Assembly (NCBI GenBank): GCA_004005435.1
Contig: RZWH01000002.1
Span: 1 to 64,000, forward strand
DNA from: Rhodobacteraceae bacterium CCMM004
Lineage (GTDB): Bacteria > Pseudomonadota > Alphaproteobacteria > Rhodobacterales > Rhodobacteraceae
Direction of reading: 5' to 3'
DNA length: 64,000 nucleotides
Numbering within the stretch: the stretch's first letter is position 1; each line of letters starts with the position of its first letter. A model generated the notes under the pieces. It was not told the DNA's origin, did no database searches, and was given only the letters and a program-made list of their open reading frames with translations. Made by a program: the position numbers and the translations under genes. This document shows positions 58,814 to 64,000 of the stretch, piece by piece.

Positions 58814-59992
58814 TCAGGTTTTCGACACAGCCCGGGCCCGAGCCAGAGCGATGTGCGCCGCCGCGCCGATGAGGAGGACGGCAGCGGCGAAGGCCATGCC
58901 GACGGCATGGCCGGCGAGGGCGAGGACCAGCGCCAGGACGGGCGTGCCCAGCGTGTTGCCGATGTTGCCGGTCTGGGCCATGGCGCCGTAGGCGGCCGCA
59001 CGGTCGGCGGTCTCGGCGTTGAGTTGCGGGACGGCGGCGAAACCCGCCCCCTGCACCAGCCCCAGTGCCCCGGCCAGTGCCAGACAGATGGCCGGTGAGC
59101 CGGGCCAGAGGATCAGGGCGCCGGCCGCCGCGGCGCCTGCGAAGAAGCCAAAGAGGCCCACGGTGACCGCGTCGTGGCGGCGCAGGAGGACGACACCCAG
59201 GGTGAGCGAGACCACGATGCTGACGAGCGGCATGGCGCCGACCACGGGCGCGCGCCATTCGGGCGCGATGTAGGGCGGCAAGAGCGTGAGGAGGCCGATA
59301 TAGCAGAAGGTGTAGAACAGCCACCCGATCCCCGCGGCACCGATCCAGGGCGAGCCGTAAATGCGGCCGTGGTGGCGCAACAGGTCGGCCGGACCCGGGA
59401 TCGCGGCCGGGCGCGATGGCCGCCGCGGCACCGCCGCTTGGACGGCGATCGCGAGTGCCGCCATGGTCAGCGCGTGCGCGGCGAAGAGACCCGAAACACC
59501 GGCCGCCCGGGCCAACGGCAGCCCGCCGAAGACCAAGATTGCATAGGCCATGCCGAAGAAACTGCCCCACAGCGACATGGTCAGCCCCGCGTCCCGGCGC
59601 GCGGAGAGCCCGGCGATCAAGGTGGGCGCGGCGACGACGATGGGCAGATGGCTCAGCCCTTCGACCACGCGCGATACCAGGAACCAGCCGAAGCTGGGCA
59701 GCGTCGCCTGCCAGGCCGACATCGCGGCGCCGAGCCACAGCGCGCCGATCAGCGCGCGGACATAGCCGATCCGCGCCACCAGCACGCCCGCGACGACCCC
59801 CAGGAGCACCCCGACCGCCCCCACCAGGGACACCGCGAAGGCCACGGCGGGCCCGGCCCCCGGCCACACCGCGCCCAGCTGGTCGTAGATCACGCTGACC
59901 TTGCCGTATTGCGCCGCCGCGCCGAGGCCGGCGGCCCACAGCAACAGCACACGGCCCCAGTCCGTGCGGGGGAGATCGGCTGCGAGGGTCAC
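58814..59992 (-). CDS. MFS transporter
   Basis: The 392-residue protein has about 12 membrane helices and the MFS loop motif after helix 2 (GVLVARIGYVRALIGALWLG). The substrate is unknown; it resembles small drug or metabolite permeases (CynX/YcaD-like). A related MFS gene lies at 62155-63420. Its 3' end is about 25 bases from the SOS box of uvrA. Confidence 0.87.
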   Translation of the reverse strand: MTLAADLPRTDWGRVLLLWAAGLGAAAQYGKVSVIYDQLGAVWPGAGPAVAFAVSLVGAVGVLLGVVAGVLVARIGYVRALIGALWLGAAMSAWQATLPSFGWFLVSRVVEGLSHLPIVVAAPTLIAGLSARRDAGLTMSLWGSFFGMAYAILVFGGLPLARAAGVSGLFAAHALTMAALAIAVQAAVPRRPSRPAAIPGPADLLRHHGRIYGSPWIGAAGIGWLFYTFCYIGLLTLLPPYIAPEWRAPVVGAMPLVSIVVSLTLGVVLLRRHDAVTVGLFGFFAGAAAAGALILWPGSPAICLALAGALGLVQGAGFAAVPQLNAETADRAAAYGAMAQTGNIGNTLGTPVLALVLALAGHAVGMAFAAAVLLIGAAAHIALARARAVSKT

Positions 59993-60041
59993 CGCCCTGC
60001 CCTACGCCCCCTCTGCGACGGGTGCAATCGGGGGGCGAGAT

Positions 60042-61439
60042 CTAGATGTGGATCACCCGGTCGAAGGCGGCCAGCACCGATTCGTGCATCGCCTCGCTCA
60101 GCGTCGGGTGGGGGAACACGGTGGCGATCAACTCGGCCTCGGTGGTCTCCAGTGTCCGCCCCACAACATAGCCCTGGATCAGCTCGGTCACCTCCGGCCC
60201 GATCATGTGCGCCCCGAGGAGCGCGCCGGTCTGCGCGTCGAACACGGTCTTGATCAGACCCTGGGGATCGCCGAGCGCGATGGCCTTTCCGTTGCCGATG
60301 AAGGGAAACCGGCCGACCCGTACCTCGTGACCGGCCTCGCGCGCCTGCGCTTCGGTCAGGCCGACGCTCGCGACCTGGGGATGGCAGTAAGTGCAGCCGG
60401 CGATGGACTCGGGCGCGACCGGATGGACGTCGGACGATCCCGCGATCAGTTCGGCCACGGTGACGCCTTCGTGGCTGGCCTTGTGCGCGAGCCAGGGCGC
60501 CCCGGCCACGTCGCCGATGGCGTAGAGGCCGTCGACGCCGGTGCGCCCGTAGGCGTCGGTCACGATATGGCCCCGCTCCACCCGCACGCCCGCATCCTCC
60601 AGACCGATGTCCTCGGTGTTGCCGGTGATGCCGACGGCGGAGATGACGGTATCGAAGGTCTCGGTCCGGGTCTTGCCGCCGGTCTCGATCTCGGCGGTCA
60701 CGGCGTCAGCGCCGCGGTCCAGGTTGCGCACCAGCGACTTGGGCAGGATCGTCATGCCCTGGGCCTCGAACGCCTTGCGCGCGAGGGTCGAGATCTCTTC
60801 GTCCTCCACCGGCAGAATGCGGTCCATGATCTCGACCACCGTGGTCTCGGCGCCGAGGGTGTTGTAAAAGCTCGCGAATTCGATCCCGATGGCGCCAGAC
60901 CCGATCACCAGGAGCCGCTCGGGCATGTGCGGCGGCTGAAGCGCGTGCTTGTAGTTCCACACCCGCTTGCCATCGGCCTCGAGCCCCGGCAGGTCGCGCG
61001 CCCGCGCCCCGGTGGCGACGACCACGGCCCCGCCCACGAGCACCTCTGCGCCACCGTCGGTCTGGACCCGCACGCGCCGCGGACCGTCGAGACGGGCACG
61101 GCCCATGACCACGGCGATCTTGTTCTTCTTCATCAGATGCGAGACGCCGCCGGCGAGCTGCCCCGCCACCTTGCGCGACCGGGCCACCACGCGCCCCAGG
61201 TCGAAGCCGACGGCGTCGGCCGACAGCCCGAAATCGCCCGCATGGCGCATCAGGTGGAACACCTCGGCCGAGCGCAATAGCGCCTTGGTCGGGATGCAGC
61301 CCCAGTTCAGGCAGATGCCACCCATATGCTCGCGCTCGACCACGGCCACGCTCAGGCCCAGTTGCGCGCCGCGGATCGCCGCGACGTAGCCTCCGGGCCC
61401 CGCGCCGATCACGATCATGTCGAAGTTCCGCTCTGCCAC
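60042..61439 (-). CDS. lpdA: Dihydrolipoyl dehydrogenase (E3)
   Basis: The 465-residue flavoprotein has VIGAGPGGYVAAIRGAQLG (FAD), the redox disulphide in GGICLNWGCIPTKALL, an NAD site VIGSGAIGIEFASF and the C-terminal HPTLSEAMHESV with the catalytic His/Glu. It reoxidises dihydrolipoamide for 2-oxoacid dehydrogenase complexes. No E1 or E2 gene lies next to it in the window. Confidence 0.96.
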   Translation of the reverse strand: MAERNFDMIVIGAGPGGYVAAIRGAQLGLSVAVVEREHMGGICLNWGCIPTKALLRSAEVFHLMRHAGDFGLSADAVGFDLGRVVARSRKVAGQLAGGVSHLMKKNKIAVVMGRARLDGPRRVRVQTDGGAEVLVGGAVVVATGARARDLPGLEADGKRVWNYKHALQPPHMPERLLVIGSGAIGIEFASFYNTLGAETTVVEIMDRILPVEDEEISTLARKAFEAQGMTILPKSLVRNLDRGADAVTAEIETGGKTRTETFDTVISAVGITGNTEDIGLEDAGVRVERGHIVTDAYGRTGVDGLYAIGDVAGAPWLAHKASHEGVTVAELIAGSSDVHPVAPESIAGCTYCHPQVASVGLTEAQAREAGHEVRVGRFPFIGNGKAIALGDPQGLIKTVFDAQTGALLGAHMIGPEVTELIQGYVVGRTLETTEAELIATVFPHPTLSEAMHESVLAAFDRVIHI

Positions 61440-61500
61440 GTCCGCCTCCCCGCAAGTGTCCCGGCGAAGCTAGCGGCGGAGGGTCACGGGCACAATCCGG

Positions 61501-62076
61501 TCAGGCCGCCTGCAACGCCCGCACCGTCGCCCCGTAGCCGCCGTCGGCGAGATACGCCTCCTCGCCGTGCTGGAACGGACGGTTCAGCGCCTCGTTGCGG
61601 TGCGGGAACCGGCCGAAGCGGCGGATCACCTCGCGATGGGCGCGGGCATGGACCAGCTTATCTTCGCCGGCCTCGGGCATCCGCGTCATCATGAGGCGCA
61701 CACAGCGGTCCTGGTCGCACAGGTTCTCGGAATGCATCAGCGGCATGTAGAAGAACTGCCGCGCAGGTTCATCGACGCGGAGGTCCCAACCGCGCGAGAT
61801 CGCCATCTTGGCCGCAGCGCGGGCGACCGCATCGGTGGCAAAGGCGCGCTCGTCGCCGCGGAACATGTTGCGCGGAAACTGATCGGTGAGGACGATGTAA
61901 GCTAGCGTGCCGTTGGGATAGGTCAGCCACAGCGACAATCCCCCCTCAACCGCCCGCTCCCAATCCGCCGCAAACCGGTCGCGGATCTGATCGTCGAGGT
62001 CGTCGTCGGCCTTGTACCAGCCGGCACTGCCCACCTCGTCCAACCAGTATGCAAGCACCTCGTCGGGTGTCGCCAT
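61501..62076 (-). CDS. DUF924 family protein
   Basis: The 191-residue product has the DUF924 signatures VLAYWLDEVGSAGWYKADDD, IVLTDQFPRNMFRGDERAFA and FFYMPLMHSENLCDQDRCVR, with RRFGRFPHRNEALNR near the end. The fold is all-helical (TPR-like); function unknown. GAGGAG lies 8 bases before the ATG at 62076. Confidence 0.9.
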   Translation of the reverse strand: MATPDEVLAYWLDEVGSAGWYKADDDLDDQIRDRFAADWERAVEGGLSLWLTYPNGTLAYIVLTDQFPRNMFRGDERAFATDAVARAAAKMAISRGWDLRVDEPARQFFYMPLMHSENLCDQDRCVRLMMTRMPEAGEDKLVHARAHREVIRRFGRFPHRNEALNRPFQHGEEAYLADGGYGATVRALQAA

Positions 62077-62154
62077 CAGTCTCACTCCTCGCTCGTCCGG
62101 CCCCAATCGGTCTTGTCATAAAACGTTGGCAAAACTATGCCGGGCCCACAAGCG

Positions 62155-63420
62155 TCAGTGTGTCGAACCGGCAGCATCCTGCTCTTCTGCGTGGTCGATT
62201 GCCCACTCCTGCGCCACTTCCACCGCCACCGGCGATGCGGTGGGGACGATACCGATATAGGTGGCCGTCTCGTCGGCGGAAGGGGCGGCGCGCTGGGTCA
62301 TGCGATAAAGCGCGTAGGCCGCCATGGTCAGCATCACCGCGGCAAGGAACAGCCAGAACCCGTTCGGGCCCAGCGCTCCCATCATCGCGCCGGTGATCAG
62401 CGGCCCGGCGATGGCGCCCAGACCGTTGATGAACAACAGCCCGCCCGAGGCCGAGGCCATGTCGGCGTGATCGAGATAGTCGTTGGTGTATGCGATGAAG
62501 AGCGCGTAGAGCGGGTTCGCCATGCCGCCGACCAGGAAGGCCGCGACCAGCAGCCCGACAAAGGCGCCGGACAGGACCGCCGCAGCCAAGGCGGCGCCGC
62601 CGCCGATGAGGCTCGCTCCCACGATCAGCATCCGCCGGTCCAGCCGGTCCGAGAGCCAGCCGATCGGGAACTGTAGCAACAGCCCCCCCGTATAGATCGC
62701 CGCGACGAAGGCGGCGACCTCGGCCGCGGTCATCCCCGCCTGGCTGCCATAGACCGAGGCCATGCCGAACTGTGCCGAAAAGACCAGGCCCATGAGGAAC
62801 ATCCCGACGCACCCCGTCGGCGAGGTGCGAAAGAGCCGCCTGAGGCTCATCGCCTGGCTCGATTCGAAGGCCGGCGTGGGGTTCACCGACAGCAGGATCG
62901 GGGCAAAGCTGAGCGACACCAGCACCGAGGGGATCACGAAGAGGACGAACCCCGACGGGTCGCCGAACACCAGCAGACCCTGCGCCGCCACGATGCCGCC
63001 CATCTGCACGATCATGTAGGCCGACAGGGTCTGGCCGCGGGTTTCGTTCGTCGCGGTGTTGTTCAGCCACGATTCGGCGACGATGTAGACCCCGCAGAAG
63101 CAGAAGCCGATCGCCACCCGCAGCAGCGCCCAGGCCCAGGGCTGGGCGACGGTGGGATAGAGAATCAGCGCGGCCGAGATGAACGAGCCCAGCGCGGCAA
63201 AGACGCGGACATGCCCGACCCGCCGGATCAGGATCGGCGTCACCCGCGAGCTGCCCAGAAAGCCCACGAAATAGGCCGACATGATCACCGACATCTCGGC
63301 AGTAGAGAAGCCTTCGATCCCGCCCCTGAGACCCAGAAGCGTGCCCTGCATCCCGTTGCCGATCATCAACAGGCCGATCCCGAGCAGCAGCGCCCAGGAC
63401 GTGGCCAACACCTGCACCAT
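62155..63420 (-). CDS. MFS transporter (YcaD-like)
   Basis: The 421-residue protein has about 12 helices. It begins LATSWALLLGIGLLMIGNGM, has IRRVGHVRVFAALGSFISAA after helix 2, and AESWLNNTATNETRGQTLSAY in the middle, characteristic of YcaD-like MFS proteins. An acidic cytoplasmic tail follows the last helix. Substrate unknown. Confidence 0.88.
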   Translation of the reverse strand: MVQVLATSWALLLGIGLLMIGNGMQGTLLGLRGGIEGFSTAEMSVIMSAYFVGFLGSSRVTPILIRRVGHVRVFAALGSFISAALILYPTVAQPWAWALLRVAIGFCFCGVYIVAESWLNNTATNETRGQTLSAYMIVQMGGIVAAQGLLVFGDPSGFVLFVIPSVLVSLSFAPILLSVNPTPAFESSQAMSLRRLFRTSPTGCVGMFLMGLVFSAQFGMASVYGSQAGMTAAEVAAFVAAIYTGGLLLQFPIGWLSDRLDRRMLIVGASLIGGGAALAAAVLSGAFVGLLVAAFLVGGMANPLYALFIAYTNDYLDHADMASASGGLLFINGLGAIAGPLITGAMMGALGPNGFWLFLAAVMLTMAAYALYRMTQRAAPSADETATYIGIVPTASPVAVEVAQEWAIDHAEEQDAAGSTH

Positions 63421-63501
63421 GTTCGTCTCCCGCTCTTTGGCCCGCCCTTACCCGATGTTCCGCCCGGGAAATGCGCTCAAGCGACATCGGCTGGGTCGCG
63501 T

Positions 63502-64000
63502 TCAGACCCGCGCCTGGGGCGGCCCACCCTCGGGCAACAGCAGCGAGGCGTCGCCGTAGCTGAAAAACCGGTATTCTTCGGCGATGGCATGGGCATAGAT
63601 GTGCCGGGTCCGGTCGACGCCCATGAGCGCGGAGACCAGCATCATCAGTGTCGATTTCGGCAGGTGAAAGTTGGTCATCAGCCCGCTGGCGATCCGAAAG
63701 CCGAAGCCGGGGGTGATGAAGATGTCGGTGTCGCCCCGCCAGGGCGCGATCTCGCCCGGGCCGAGGGCCGCGGATTCGATCAGCCGCAGGGCGGTGGTGC
63801 CGACCGGGATGACGCGCCGTCCCGCCGCCAGGGTCGCCGCGATCTCGTCCGCCGCGCCCGCCGTCACCTCACCCCATTCGGCATGCATCTTGTGGGCGCT
63901 TATGTCGTCGACCTTGACCGGCAGGAACGTCCCCGCCCCCACGTGCAGGGTGACATGGGTGATCTCGACCCCGCGCGCGACCAGCGCCGCCATGAGCGCG
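63502..64000 (-). CDS. queA: S-adenosylmethionine:tRNA ribosyltransferase-isomerase, C-terminal part (partial)
   Basis: The last 166 codons of the gene; its start lies beyond the window. [54 protein letters not shown] and [12 protein letters not shown] are the QueA core. It makes epoxyqueuosine in the wobble base of certain tRNAs using SAM as ribosyl donor. The reading frame stays open to the window edge. Confidence 0.95.
   Translation of the reverse strand, partial: ALMAALVARGVEITHVTLHVGAGTFLPVKVDDISAHKMHAEWGEVTAGAADEIAATLAAGRRVIPVGTTALRLIESAALGPGEIAPWRGDTDIFITPGFGFRIASGLMTNFHLPKSTLMMLVSALMGVDRTRHIYAHAIAEEYRFFSYGDASLLLPEGGPPQARV

Overview
The window is a GC-rich, densely coded chromosomal segment of an alphaproteobacterium, most likely a Rhodobacteraceae (Roseobacter-type) organism. 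The evidence is gene order: hsp20 next to DUF1150; rpmF-plsX-fabH-ihfA-merR; dgt, argS, a SPOR protein, nagZ, scpA and scpB in one group; and zwf-pgl-pgi. Regulatory sites agree: a GTTC-N7-GTTC LexA box at uvrA, CIRCE at groESL and an FNR box at a di-haem peroxidase. I see no phage, insertion sequence, integrase or CRISPR array. Housekeeping genes dominate, with one clear accessory catabolic operon.

Layout. 1-4841: end of a glutathione-dependent formaldehyde dehydrogenase gene, purEK, a DUF465 protein, a small heat-shock pair behind an RpoH-like promoter, a lipase-like hydrolase, a Nudix protein and an EamA exporter. 4881-7019: groESL with terminator, CIRCE and promoter. 7126-9805: a SnoaL-like protein, an FNR-linked cytochrome c peroxidase and an aldo/keto reductase. 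10033-19971: nine tightly coupled genes (GntR-type regulator, peptide ABC transporter, zinc deacylase, amidohydrolase, short DUF885 metallopeptidase), the best candidate for an undescribed function. 20055-28996: tRNA-Gly, antiporter, DUF533 and PhzF proteins, a Fur-family regulator, a second EamA exporter, enolase, and small enzymes. 28997-29447: a gene-free spacer with REP-like repeats. 29448-33215: zwf-pgl-pgi with a LacI-type operator. 33404-37244: a tandem YbjN pair, an HNH nuclease, an FAH-family enzyme and an orphan TRAP binding protein. 37420-40981: L32, fatty-acid initiation, IHF alpha, a MerR protein and tRNA-Pro. 41001-51665: Dcd, scpAB, nagZ, SPOR, argS, IMPase, an antiporter and dgt. 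51740-64000: erpA, a bifunctional PBP, xth, an RcnB-like protein, SOS-type uvrA, two MFS proteins, lpdA, DUF924 and the end of queA.

How parts work together. zwf-pgl-pgi feeds glucose 6-phosphate into the oxidative/Entner-Doudoroff route and eno acts lower in glycolysis. groESL and hsp20-DUF1150 form the protein-quality part. uvrA, xth and dgt serve DNA repair and nucleotide pool control. The 10-20 kb operon would import a peptide-like or N-acylated compound and hydrolyse it in the cytoplasm, with its own regulator as first gene. Functions are assigned by reading protein motifs; no database search was run.
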